Origin: Zeugodacus cucurbitae
Taxonomy: Eukaryota; Arthropoda; Insecta; Diptera; Tephritidae
DNA length: 64,000 nucleotides
Reading direction: 5' to 3'
NCBI RefSeq assembly: GCF_028554725.1
Contig: NC_071669.1
Location: 31,114,001-31,178,000, forward strand
Below, in pieces: positions 38,853-52,385 of the stretch. Numbering within the stretch: the stretch's first letter is position 1; each line of letters starts with the position of its first letter. Position numbers and translations under genes: made by a program. The notes under the pieces are model-generated. The model saw only the letters and a list, made by a program, of their open reading frames with translations, was not told the origin of the DNA and did no database searches.

Positions 38853-41130
38853 AGGTGAACTTTAATCTTAAATATGATAAAATACAAAATAAATGATTTT
38901 GAATAGATGTTATTTATGTTTTTATTTGTCGATAAACAACTTGCAAGAAAGTGAGCTTTGATCTTAAATCTGATAAAATACGAAATAAGTGATAATGAAT
39001 TAATATTCTTTATGTTTTTATATGTCGATATTCAACTTGCAAGAAAGTGAACTTTGATCTTAAATCTGATAAAAATACAAAATCAATGATTATGAATAAA
39101 TGTTATTTATGTTTCTATTTGTCGATAAACACCTTGCAAGAAAGTTAACTTTGATCTTAGTTCTGATAAAATACAAAATAAATGATTATGAATAAATATT
39201 CTTTATGTTTTTATTTGTCGATATTCAACTTACATGAAAATGAACTTTGATCATAAATCTGATAAAAAACAAAATAAATTATTATGAATAAATATTCTTT
39301 ATGTTTTTATTTGACGATATTCAACTTTCATGAAAGTGAACTTTGATCATAAATCTGATAAAAATACAAAATAAATTATTATGAATAAATATTCTTTATG
39401 TTTTTATTTGCCGATATTCAACGTGCAGGAAAGTGAACTTTGATCATAAATCTGAGAAAACTCAAAATAAATGATTATCAATAAATGTTCTTTATGTTTC
39501 TATTCGTCGATAAACAACTTGCAAGAAAGTGAACTTTGATCAAAAATCTGAGAAAACTCAAAATAAATTATTATCAATAAATGTTCTTTAATCTGATCTT
39601 GATCTTAAATCTGATAAAAATACAAAATAAGTGATTGTGAATAAATATTATTTATGTTTTTATTTGCCGATTAACAACTTACATTAAAGTGAACTTTGAT
39701 CATAAATCTGATAAAATACAAAATAAATTATTATGAATAAATATTCTTTATGTTTTTATTTGTCGATATTCAACTTGCAAGAAAGTGAACTTTGATCTTA
39801 AATCTGATAAAAATACAAAATCAATGATCATGATTAAATGTTATTTATGTTTCTATTTGTCGATAAACAACTTTCAAGAAAGTGAACTTTGATCTAAGTT
39901 TGATAAAATACAAAATAAATGATTATGAATAAATATTCTTTATGTTTTTATTTGACGATATTCAACTTGCAAGAAAGTGAACTTTGATCTTAAATCTGAT
40001 AAAAATACAAAATAAATGATTATGAATAAATATTTTTAATGTTTCTATTTATCGAGAAACGACTTGCAAGAAGGTGAACTTTAATCTTAAATATGATAAA
40101 ATACAAAATAAATGATTTTGAATAGATGTTATTTATGTTTTTATTTGTCGATAAACAACTTGCAAGAAAGTGAGCTTTGATCTTAAATCTGATAAAATAC
40201 GAAATAAGTGATAATGAATTAATATTCTTTATGTTTTTATATGTCGATATTCAACTTGCAAGAAAGTGAACTTTGATCTTAAATCTGATAAAAATACAAA
40301 ATCAATGATTATGAATAAATGTTATTTATGTTTCTATTTGTCAATAAACACCTTGCAAGAAAGTGAACTTTGATCTTAGTTCTGATAAAATACAAAATAA
40401 ATGATTATGAATAAATATTCTTTATGTTTTTATTTTTCGATATTCAACTTACATGAAAATGAACTTTGATCATAAATCTGATAAAAAACGAAATAAATTA
40501 TTATGAATAAATATTCTTTATGTTTTTATTTGACGATATTCAACTTACATGAAAGTGAATTTTGATCATAAATCTGATAAAAATACAAAATAAATTATTA
40601 TGAATAAATATTCTTTATGTTTTTATTTGCCGATATTCAACGTGCAGGAAAGTGAACTTTGATCATAAATCTGAGAAAACTCAAAATAAATGATTATCAA
40701 TAAATGTTCTTTATGTTTCTATTCGTCGATAAACAACTTGCAAGAAAGTGAACTTTAATCTTAGATGTGATAGAATACAAAATCAATGATTATGAATAAA
40801 TGTTATTTATGTTTCTATTTGTCGATAAACAACTTGCAAGAAAGTGAACTTTGATCTTAGTTCTGATAAAATACAAAATAAATGATTATGAATAAATATT
40901 CTTTATGTTTTTATTTGTCGATATTCAACTTACATGAACATCAACTTTGATCATAAATCTGATAAAAAACAAAATCAATTATTATGAATAAATATTCTTT
41001 ATGTACTTATTTGTCGATATTCAACTTGCAGGAAAGTGAACTTTGATCATAAATCTGAGAAAACTCAAAATAAATGATTATCAATAAATGTTCTTTATGT
41101 TTCTATTTGTCGATAAACAACTTGCAAGAA
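38853..41130. repeat. Reprise of the 21-23 kb block and start of the 10-monomer order
   Basis: The fusion monomer recurs at 39593, 17474 bp from its copy at 22119, with the same neighbours on both sides. From about 40627 the 10-monomer order (GCCG with CAACGTGCAGG, ATTCGTCG, GATGTG, GTTCTG, ACATGAACATC, TACTTATTT) is followed for about six monomers. Landmark mutants occur near 40050 (TTATCGAGAAAC) and 40436 (TTTTTCGATATTC). Confidence 0.72.
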
Positions 41131-44100
41131 AGTGAACTTTAATCTTAAATATGATAAAATACAAAATAAATGATTTTGAATAAATGTTATTTATGTTTTT
41201 ACTTGTCGATAAACAACTTGCAAGAAAGTGAACTTTAATCTTAAATCTGATAAAATACAAAATAAATGATTATGAATATATGTTCTTTATGTTTCTATAT
41301 GTCGATAAATAACTTGCAAGAAAGTGAACTTTGATCTTAGATCTGATAGAATACAAAATAAATGGTTTTGAATAAATGCTATTTATGTTTCTATATGTCG
41401 ATAAATAACTTGCAAGAAAGTGAACTTTGATCTTAGTTCTGATAAAATACAAAATAAATGATTATGAATAAATCTTCTTTATGTTTTTATTTGTCGATAT
41501 TCAACTTACATGAACATGAACTTTGATCATAAATCTGATAAAAAACAAAATCAATTATTATGAATAAATATTCTTTATGTATTTATTTGTCGATATTCAA
41601 CTTGCAGGAAAGTGAACTTTGATCAAAAATCTGAGAAAACTCAAAATAAATGATTATCAATAAATGTTCTTTATGTTTCTATTTGTCGATAAACAACTTG
41701 CAAGAAAGTGAACTTTAATCTTAGATATGATAGAATACAAAATAAATGATAATGAATAAATATTCTTTATGCTTTTATTTGTCGATATTCAACTTGCAAG
41801 AAAGTAAACTTTATTCTTAAATAAGATAAAATACAAAATAAATGATTTTGAATAAATGTTATTTATGTTTTTACTTGTCGATAAACAACTTGCAAGAAAG
41901 TGAACTTTAATCTTAAATCTGATAAAATACAAAATAAATGATTATGAATATATGTTCTTTATGTTTCTATATGTCGATAAATAACTTGCAAGAAAGTTAA
42001 CTTTGATCTTAGATCTGATAGAATACAAAATAAATGATTATGAATATATGTTCTTTATGTTTCTATATGTCGATAAATAACTTGCAAGAAAGTGAACTTT
42101 TATCTTAAATCTGATAAAAATACAAAATAAATGATAATGAATAAATATTATTTATGTTTTTATTTGCCGATTAACAACTTACATGAAAGTGAACTTTGAT
42201 CATAAATCTGATAAAATACAATATAAATTATTATGAATAAATATTCTTTATGTTTTTATTTGTCGATATTCAACTTGCAAGAAAGTGAACTTTGATCTTA
42301 AATCTGATAAAAATACAAAATCAATGATCATGATGAAATGTTATTTATGTTTCTATTTGTCGATAAACAACTTGCAAGAAAGTGATCTTTGATCTTAGTT
42401 CTGATAAAATACAAAATAAATGATTATGAATAAATATTTTTATGTTTTTATTTGACTATATTCAACTTGCAAGAAAGTGAACTTTGATCTTAAATCTGAT
42501 AAAAATACAAAATAAATTATTATGAATAAATATTCTTTATGTTTTTATTTGTCGATATTCAACTTGCAGGAAAGTGAACTTTGATCATAAATCTGAGAAA
42601 ACTCAAAATAAGTGATTAACAATAAATGTTCTTTATGTTTCTATTTGTCGATAAACAACTTGCAAGAAAGTGAACTTTAATCTTAAATATGATAAAATAC
42701 AAAATAAATGATTTTAAATAAATGTTATTTATGTTTTTATTTGTCGATAAACAACTTGCAAGAAAGTGAGCTTTGATCTTAAATCTGATAAAATACAAAA
42801 TAAATTATTATGAATAAATATTCTTTATGTTTTTATATGTCGATATTCAACTTGCAAGAAAGTGAACTTTGATCTTAGATCTGATAGAATACAAAATAAA
42901 TGATTATGAATATATGTTCTTTATGTTTCTATATGTCGATAAATAACTTGCAAGAAAGTGAACTTTTATCTTAAATCTGATAAAAATACAAAATATATGA
43001 TTATGAATAAATATTATTTATGTTTTTATTTGCCGATTAACAACTTACATGAAAGTGAACTTTGATCATAAATCTGATAAAATACAAAATAAATTATTAT
43101 GAATAAATATTCTTTATGTTTTTATTTGTCGATATTCAACTTGCAGGAAAGTGAACTTTGATCATGAATCTGAGAAAACTCAAAATAAATTATTAACAAT
43201 AAATGTTCTTTATGTTTCTATTTGTCGATAAACAACTTGCAAGAAAGTGAACTTTAATCTTAGATATGATAGAATACAAAATCAATGATTATGAATAAAT
43301 GTTATTTATGTTTTTATTTGTCGGTAAATAACTTGCAAGAAAGTGAGCTTTGATCTTAAATCTGATAAAATACAAAATAAGTGATAATGAGTTAATATTC
43401 TTTATGTTTTTATATGTCGATATTCAACTTGCAAGAAAGTGAACTTTGATCTTAAATCTGATAAAAGTACAAAATCAATGATTTTGAATAAATGTTATTT
43501 GTGTTTCTACTTGTCGATAAACAACTTGCAAGAAAGTGAACTTTGATCTTAGTTCTGATAAAATACAAAATAAATGATAATGAGTTAATATTCTTTATGT
43601 TTTTATATGTCGATATTCAACTTGCAAGAAAGTGAACTTTGATCTTAAATCTGATAAAAATACAAAATCAATGATTATGAATAAATATTCTTTATGTTTT
43701 TATTTGTAGATATTCAACTTACATGAAAATGCAACTTTGATCATAAATCTGATAAAAAACAAAATAAATTATTATGAATAAATATTCTTTATGTTTTTAT
43801 TTGTCGATATTCAACTTTCAGGAAAGTGAACTTTGATCATAAATCTGAGAAAACTCAAAATAAATGATTAGCAATAAATGTTCTTTATGTTTCTATTTGT
43901 CGATAAACGACTTGCAAGAAGGTGAACTTTAATCTTAAATCTGATAAAAATACAAAATCAATGATTATGAATAAATGTTATTTATGTTTCTATTTGTCGA
44001 TAAACAATTTGCCAGAAAGTGAACTTTGATCTTAGTTCTGATATTCTTTATGTTTTTATTTGTCGATATTCAACTTGCAAGAAAGTGAACTTTGATCTCA

Positions 44101-44280
44101 AATCTGATAAAAATACAAAATCAATGATGATGAATAAATGTTATTTATGTTTCTATTTGTCGATAGACAACTTGCCAGAAAGTGAACTTTGATCTTAGTT
44201 CTGATAAAATACAAAATAAATGATTGTGAATAAATATTCTTTATGTTTTTATTTGTCGATATTCAACTTACATGAAAATG
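41131..44280. repeat. Mosaic satellite resembling the left flank
   Basis: From about 42230 to 43100 the monomer order resembles 4690-5550 (TTGACTATATTC, GAGAAAACTC, GATTTTAAATAAATG, TATATGTCG types), placing left-flank sequence to the right of the central HOR. A 30 bp deletion lies at 44041 and a CpG-adjacent change (TCGGTAAATAAC) at 43321. No non-satellite sequence was seen. Confidence 0.68.
44041..44046. repeat. 30-bp internal deletion in one monomer
   Basis: TTAGTTCTGATA runs directly into TTCTTTATG, so 30 bp of the A-rich half are missing. ATA is present at both edges in the intact sister monomers, which fits a deletion between short direct repeats. Confidence 0.75.
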
Positions 44281-45020
44281 AGCTTTGAACATAAATCTGA
44301 TAAAAAACAAAATAAATTATTATGAATAAATATTCTTTATGTTTTTATTTGTCGATATTCAACTTTCAGGAAAGTGAACTTTGATCATAAATCTGAGAAA
44401 ACTCAAAATAAATGATTATCAATAAATGTTCTTTATGTTTCTATTTGTCGATAAACAACTTGCAAGAAAGTGAACTTTAATCTTAGATATGATAGAATAC
44501 AAAATCAATGATTATGAATAAATGTTATTTATGTTTTTATTTGTCGATAAACAACTTGCAAGAAAGTGAGCTTTGATCTTAAATCTGATAAAATACAAAA
44601 TAAATTATTATGAATAAATATTCTTTATGTTTTTATTTGTCGATATTCAACTTGCAAGAATGTGAACTTTGATCTTAAATCTGATAAAAATACAAAATAA
44701 ATGATTATGAATAAATATTATTTATGTTTTTATTTGCCGATTAACAACTTACATGAATGTGAACTTTGATCATAAATCAGAGAAAACTCAAAATAAATGA
44801 TTATCAATAAATGTTCTTTATGTTTCTATTTGTCGATAAACAACTTGCAAGAAAGTGAACTTTAATCTTAGATATGATAGAATACAAAATCAATGATTAT
44901 GAATAGATGTTATTTATATTTTTATTTGTCGATAAACAACTTGCAAGAAAGTGAGCTTTAATCTTAGATATGATAGAATACAAAATAAATGATAATGAAT
45001 AAATATTCTTTATGCTTTTA
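44281..45020. repeat. 740-bp block, copy 1 (offset 5577 bp)
   Basis: This matches 49858-50597, sharing the rare AGCTTTGAACATAAATC core in place of the usual TTTGATCATAAATC. It also contains the first AAGAATGTGAAC monomers, a variant confined to the right third of the window. Confidence 0.72.
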
Positions 45021-48000
45021 TTTGTCGATATTCAACTTGTAAGAAAGTGAACTTTAATCTTAAATCAGATAAAAATACAAAATAAATTATTATGAATAAA
45101 TATTCTTTATGTTTTTATTTGTCGATATTCAACTTACAGGAACATGAACTTTGATCATAAATCTGATAAAAAACAAAATAAATTATTATGAATAAATATT
45201 CTTTATGTTTTTATTTGTCGATATTCAACTTACATGAACATGAACTTTGATCATAAATCTGATAAAAAACAAAATCAATTATTATGAATAAATATTCTTC
45301 ATGTAATTATTTGTCGATATTCAACTTGCAGGAAAGTGAACTTTGATCAAAAATCTGAGAAAACTCAAAATAAATAATTATCAATAAATGTTCTTTATGT
45401 TTCTATTTGTCGATAAACAACTTGCAAGAAAGTGAACTTTAATCTTAGATATGATAGAATACAAAATAAATGATTATGAATAAATATTCTTTATGCTTTT
45501 ATTTGTCGATATTCAACTTGCAAGAAAGTGAACTTTAATCTTAAATATGATAAAATACAAAATAAATGATTTTGAATAAATGTTATTTATGTTTTTACTT
45601 GTCGATAAACAACTTGCAAGAAAGTGGACTTTAATCTTAAATCTAATAAAATACAAAATAAATGATTATGAATATATGTTCTTTATGTTTCTATATGTCG
45701 ATAAATAACTTGCAAGAAAGTGAACTTTGATGTTAGATCTGATAGAATACAAAATAAATGATTATGAATATATGTTCTTTATGTTTCTATATGTCGATAA
45801 ATAACTTGCAAGAAAGTGAACTTTGTTCTTAAATCTGATAAAAATACAAAATACATGATTATGAATAAATATTATTTATGTTTTTATTTGTCGATATTCA
45901 ACTTGCAAGAAAGTGAACTTTGATCTTAAATCAGATAAAAATACAAAATCAATGATCATGATTAAATGTTATTTATGTTTCTATTTGTCGATAAACAACT
46001 TGCAAGAAAGTGAACTTTGATCTTAGTTCTGATAAAATACAAAATAAATGATTATGAATAAATATTCTTTATGTTTTTATTTGACGATATTCAACTTGCA
46101 AGAAAGTGAACTTTAATCTTAGATATGATAGAATACAAAATAAATGATTATGAATAAATATTCTTTATGCTTTTATTTGTCGATAAACAACTTGCAAGAA
46201 AGTGAACTTTAATCTTAGATATGATAGAATACAAAATAAATGATTATGAATAAATATTCTTTATGCTTTTATTTGTCGATATTCAACTTGCAAGAAAGTG
46301 AACTTTAATCTTAAATATGATAAAATACAAAATAAATGATTTTGAATAAATGTTGTTTATGTTTCTATTTGTCGATAAACAATTTGCAAGAAAGTGAGCT
46401 TTGATCTTAAATCTGATAAAATACAAAATAAATTATTATGAATAAATATTCTTTATGTTTTTATTTGTCGATATTCAACTTGCAAGAATGTGAACTTTGA
46501 TCTTAAATCTGATAAAAATACAAAATAAATGATTATGAATAAATATTATTTATGTTTTTATTTGCCGATTAACAACTTACATGAATGTGAACTTTGATCA
46601 TAAATCAGAGAAAACTCAAAATAAATGATTATCAATAAATGTTCTATATGTTTCTATTTGTCGATAAACAACTTGCAAGAAAGTGAACTTTAATCTTAGA
46701 TATGATAGAATACAAAATCAATGATTATGAATAAATGTTATTTATGTTTTTATTTGTCGATAAACAACTTGCAAGAAAGTGAGCTTTGATCTTAAATCTG
46801 ATAAAATACAAAATAAGTGATAATGAATTAATATTCTTTATGTTTTTATTTGTCGATATTCAACTTGCAAGGAAGTGAACTTTGATCTTAAATCTGATAA
46901 AAATACAAAATCAATGATCATGATGAAATGTTATTTATGTTTCTATTTGTCGATAAACAACTTGCAAGAAAGTGAACTTTGATCTTAGTTCTGATAAAAT
47001 ACAAAATAAATGATTATGAATAAATATTTTTATGTTTTTATTTGACTATATTCAACTTGCAGGAAAGTGAACTTTAATCAAAAATCTGAGAAAACTCAAA
47101 ATAAATGATTATCAATAAATGTTCTTTATGTTTCTATTTGTCGATAAACAACTTGCAAGAAAATGAACTTTAATCTTAGATATGATAGAATACAAAATAA
47201 ATGATTATGAATAAATATTCTTTATGCTTTTATTTGTCGATATTCAACTTGCAAGAAAGTGAACTTTAATCTTAAATATGATAAAATACAAAATAAATGA
47301 TTTTGAATAAATGTTATTTATGTTTTTACTTGTCGATAAACAACTTGCAAGAAAGTGAACTTTAATCTTAAATCTGATAAAATACAAAATAAATGATTAT
47401 GAATATATGTTCTTTATGTTTCTATATGTCGATAAATAACTTGAAAGAAAGTGAACTTTGATCTTAGATCTGATAGAATACAAAATAAATGATTATGAAT
47501 ATATGTTCTTTATGTTTCTATATGTCGATAAATAACTTGCAAGAAAGTGAACTTTTATCTTAAATCTGATAAAAATACAAAATAAATGATAATGAATAAA
47601 TATTATTTATGTTTTTATTTGCCGATTAACAACTTACATGAAAGTGAACTTTGATCATAAATCTGATAAAATACAAAATAAATGATTATGAATAAATATT
47701 CTTTATGTTTTTATTTGCCGATATTCAACTTGCAAGAAAGTGAACTTTGATCTTAAATCTGATAAAAATACAAAATCAATGATCATGATGAAATGTTATT
47801 TATGTTTCTATTTGTCGATAAACAACTTGCAAGAAAGTGAACTTTGATCTTAGTTCTGATAAAATACAAAATAAATGATTATGAATAAATATTTTTATGT
47901 TTTTATTTGACTACATTCAACTTGCAAGAAAGTGAACTTTGATCTTAAATCTGATAAAAATACAAAATAAATTATTATGAATAAATATTCTTTATGTTTT

Positions 48001-48180
48001 TATTTGCCGATTAACAACTTACATGAATGTGAACTTTGATCATAAATCAGAGAAAACTCAAAATAAATGATTATCAATAAATGTTCTTTATGTTTTTATT
48101 TGTCGATAAACAACTTGCAAGAAAGTGAGCTTTAATCTTAGATATGATAGAATACAAAATAAATGATAATGAATAAATGT
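45021..48180. repeat. Mosaic satellite, short rearranged segments
   Basis: Monomers of the GATATG, CTTTTATTT, TTACTTGTC, TATATGTCG and TTGACTATATTC kinds occur in short runs. Near 46095-46300 a two-monomer segment with TTTAATCTTAGATATG is repeated. The run at 46900-47344 matches 49400-49844 at an offset of 2500 bp. Only satellite is visible. Confidence 0.65.
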
Positions 48181-49031
48181 TATTTATGTTTTTATTTGCC
48201 GATTAACAACTTACATGAATGTGAACTTTGATCATAAATCAGAGAAAACTCAAAATAAATGATAATGAATAAATATTCTTTATGCTTTTATTTGTCGATA
48301 TTCAACTTGTAAGAAAGTGAACTTTAATCTTAAATATGATAAAATACAAAATAAATGATTTTGAATAAATGTTGTTTATGTTTTTATTTGTCGATAAACA
48401 ACTTGCAAGAAAGTGAGCTTTGATCTTAAATCTGATAAAATACAAAATAAATTATTATGAATAAATATTCTTTATGTTTTTATTTGTCGATATTCAACTT
48501 GCAAGAATGTGAACTTTGATCTTAAATCTGATAAAAATACAAAATAAATGATTATGAATAAATATTATTTATGTTTTTATTTGCCGATTAACAACTTACA
48601 TGAATGTGAACTTTGATCATAAATCAGAGAATACTCAAAATAAATGATAATGAATAAATATTCTTTATGCTTTTATTTGTCGATATTCAACTTGTAAGAA
48701 AGTGAACTTTAATCTTAAATATGATAAAATACAAAATAAATGATTTTGAATAAATGTTGTTTATGTTTTTATTTGTCGATAAACAACTTGCAAGAAAGTG
48801 AGCTTTGATCTTAAATCTGATAAAATACAAAATAAATTATTATGAATAAATATTCTTTATGTTTTTATTTGTCGATATTCAACTTGCAAGAATGTGAACT
48901 TTGATCTTAAATCTGATAAAAATACAAAATAAATGATTATGAATAAATATTATTTATGTTTTTATTTGCCGATTAACAACTTACATGAATGTGAACTTTG
49001 ATCATAAATCAGAGAAAACTCAAAATAAATG
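48181..49031. repeat. 385-bp (4-monomer) tandem, about 2.2 copies
   Basis: The set TGCCGATTAACAAC, ATCAGAG, CTTGTAAG, TTGTTTATG and AAGAATGTG recurs at 385 bp; for example GATAATGAAT at 48261 and 48646. The copies differ by single bases such as GAGAATACTC near 48628 against GAGAAAACTC near 48243. The repeat ends near 49032, where GATTATC replaces GATAATG. Confidence 0.78.
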
Positions 49032-49857
49032 ATTATCAATAAATGTTCTTTATGTTTCTATTTGTCGATAAACAACTTGCAAGAAAGTGAACTTTAATCT
49101 TAGATATGATAGAATACAAAATCAATGATTATGAATAAATGTTATTTATGTTTCTATTTGTCGATAAACAACTCGCAAGAAAGTGAGCTTTGATCTTAAA
49201 TCTGATAAAATACAAAATAAGTGATAATGAATTAATATTCTTTATGTTTTTATTTGTCGATATTCAACTTGCAAGAAAGTGAACTTTGATCTTAAATCAG
49301 ATAAAAATACAAAATAAATTATTATGAATAAATATTCTTTATGTTTTTATTTGTCGATATTCAACTTGCAAGAAAGTGAACTTTGATCTTAAATCTGATA
49401 AAATACAAAATCAATGATCATGATGAAATGTTATTTATGTTTCTATTTGTCGATAAACAACTTGCAAGAAAGTGAACTTTGATCTTAGTTCTGATAAAAT
49501 ACAAAATAAATGATTATGAATAAATATTTTTATGTTTTTATTTGACTATATTCAACTTGCAGGAAAGTGAACTTTGATCAAAAATCTGAGAAAACTCAAA
49601 ATAAATGATTATCAATAAATGTTCTTTATGTTTCTATTTGTCGATAAACAACTTGCAAGAAAATGAACTTTAATCTTAGATATGATAGAATACAAAATAA
49701 ATGATTATGAATAAATATTCTTTATGCTTTTATTTGTCGATATTCAACTTGCAAGAAAGTGAACTTTAATCTTAAATATGATAAAATACAAAATAAATGA
49801 TTTTGAATAAATGTTATTTATGTTTTTACTTGTCGATAAACAACTTGCAGGAAAGTG
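49032..49857. repeat. Satellite between the 385-bp tandem and the 5577-bp-offset block
   Basis: Ordinary monomers, including one landmark-less TTGACTATATTC unit near 49544 and a CTCGCAAG core near 49172 in which the palindrome gains a CpG. No other features were seen. Confidence 0.65.
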
Positions 49858-50597
49858 AGCTTTGAACATAAATCTGATAAAAAACAAAATAAATTATTAT
49901 GAATAAATATTCTTTATGTTTTTATTTGTCGATATTCAACTTTCAGGAAAGTGAACTTTGATCATAAATCTGAGAAAACTCAAAATAAATGATTATCAAT
50001 AAATGTTCTTTATGTTTCTATTTGTCGATAAACAACTTGCAAGAAAGTGAACTTTAATCTTAGATATGATAGAATACAAAATCAATGATTATGAATAAAT
50101 GTTATTTATGTTTTTATTTGTCGATAAACAACTTGCAAGAAAGTGAGCTTTGATCTTAAATCTGATAAAATACAAAATAAATTATTATGAATAAATATTC
50201 TTTATGTTTTTATTTGTCGATATTCAACTTGCAAGAATGTGAACTTTGATCTTAAATCTGATAAAAATACAAAATAAATGATTATGAATAAATATTATTT
50301 ATGTTTTTATTTGCCGATTAACAACTTACATGAATGTGAACTTTGATCATATATCAGAGAAAACTCAAAATAAATGATTATCAATAAATGTTCTTTATGT
50401 TTCTATTTGTCGATAAACAACTTGCAAGAAAGTGAACTTTAATCTTAGATATGATAGAATACAAAATCAATGATTATGAATAAATGTTATTTATATTTTT
50501 ATTTGTCGATAAACAACTTGCAAGAAAGTGAGCTTTAATCTTAGATATGATAGAATACAAAATAAATGATAATGAATAAATATTCTTTATGCTTTTA
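49858..50597. repeat. 740-bp block, copy 2
   Basis: This is the counterpart of 44281-45020. It carries ATATCAGAG near 50351, a variant reproduced at 52657 in the tandem that begins here. The match with copy 1 ends where this copy has CTTTTATTTGTCGATAAAC (a B-like upstream half joined to a type A downstream half) and copy 1 continues as type B. Confidence 0.72.
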
Positions 50598-52385
50598 TTT
50601 GTCGATAAACAACTTGCAAGAAAGTGAACTTTAATCTTAAATATGATAAAATACAAAATAAATGATTTTGAATAAATATTCTTTATGTTTTTATTTGTCG
50701 ATATTCAACTTGCAAGAATGTGAACTTTGATCTTAAATCTGATAAAAATACAAAATAAATGATTATGAATAAATATTATTTATGTTTTTATTTGCCGATT
50801 AACAACTTACATGAATGTGAACTTTGATCATAAATCAGAGAAAACTCAAAATAAATGATTATCAATAAATGTTCTTTATGTTTCTATTTGTCGATAAACA
50901 ACTTGCAAGAAAGTGAACTTTAATCTTAGATATGATAGAATACAAAATCAATGATTATGAATAAATGTTATTTATGTTTTTATTTGTCGATAAACAACTT
51001 GCAAGAAAGTGAGCTTTGATCTTAAATCTGATAAAATACAAAATAAGTGATAATGAATTAATATTCTTTATGTTTTTATTTGTCGATATTCAACTTGCAA
51101 GAAAGTGAACTTTGATCTTAAATCTGATAAAAATACAAAATCAATGATCATGATGAAATGTTATTTATGTTTCTATTTGTCGATAAACAACTTGCAAGAA
51201 AGTGAACTTTGATCTTAGTTCTGATAAAATACAAAATAAATGATTATGAATAAATATTTTTATGTTTTTATTTGACTATATTCAACTTGCAGGAAAGTGA
51301 ACTTTGATCAAAAATCTGAAAAAACTCAAAATAAATGATTATCAATAAATGTTCTTTATGTTTCTATTTGTCGATAAACAACTTGCAAGAAAGTGAACTT
51401 TGATCTTAGTTCTGATAAAATAGAAAATAAATGATTATGAATAAATATTTTTATGTTTTTATTTGACTACATTCAACTTGCAAGAAAGTGAACTTTGATC
51501 TTAAATCTGATAAAAATACAAAATAAATTATTATGAATAAATATTCTTTATGTTTTTATTTGTCGATATTCAACTTGCAGGAAAGTGAACTTTGATCATA
51601 AATCTGAGAAAAATCAAAATAAATGATTATGAATAAATATTCTTTATGCTTTTATTTGTCGATATTCAACTTGCAAGAAAGTGAACTTTAATCTTAAATA
51701 TGATAAAATACAAAATAAATGATTTTAAATAAATGTTATTTATGTGTTTATATGTCGATAAACAACTTGCAAGAAAGTGAGCTTTGATCTTAAATGTGAT
51801 AAAATACAAAATAAATTATTATGAATAAATATTTTTATGTTTTTATTTGACTATCTTCAACTTGCAGGAAAGTGAACTTTGATCAAAAATCTGAGAAAAC
51901 TCAAAATAAATGATTATCAATAAATGTTCTTTATGTTTCTATTTGTCGATAAACAACTTGCAAGAAAATGAACTTTAATCTTAGATATGATAGAATACAA
52001 AATAAATGATTATGAATAAATATTCTTTATGCTTTTATTTGTCGATATTCAACTTGCAAGAAAGTGAACTTTAATCTTAAATATGATAAAATACAAAATA
52101 AATGATTTTGAATAAATGTTATTTATGTTTTTACTTGTCGATAAACAACTTGCAAGAAAGTGAACTTTAATCTTAAATCTGATAAAATACAAAATAAATG
52201 ATTATGAATATATGTTCTTTATGTTTCTATATGTCGATAAATAACTTGCAAGAAAGTGAACTTTGATCTTAGATCTGATAGAATACAAAATAAATGATTA
52301 TGAATATATGTTCTTTATGTTTCTATATGTCGATAAATAACTTGCAAGAAAGTGAACTTTGATCTTAAATCTGATAAAAATACAA
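50080..52385. repeat. 2306-bp (24-monomer) tandem HOR, copy 1
   Basis: Every marker here returns 2306 bp later: ATATCAG at 50351 and 52657, GACTATCTTC at 51850 and 54156, and a TTTATGTGTTTATATG form near 51741 and 54047. It also contains two TTGACTA-type monomers that lack the CpG. Copies 1 and 2 abut directly. Confidence 0.85.
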
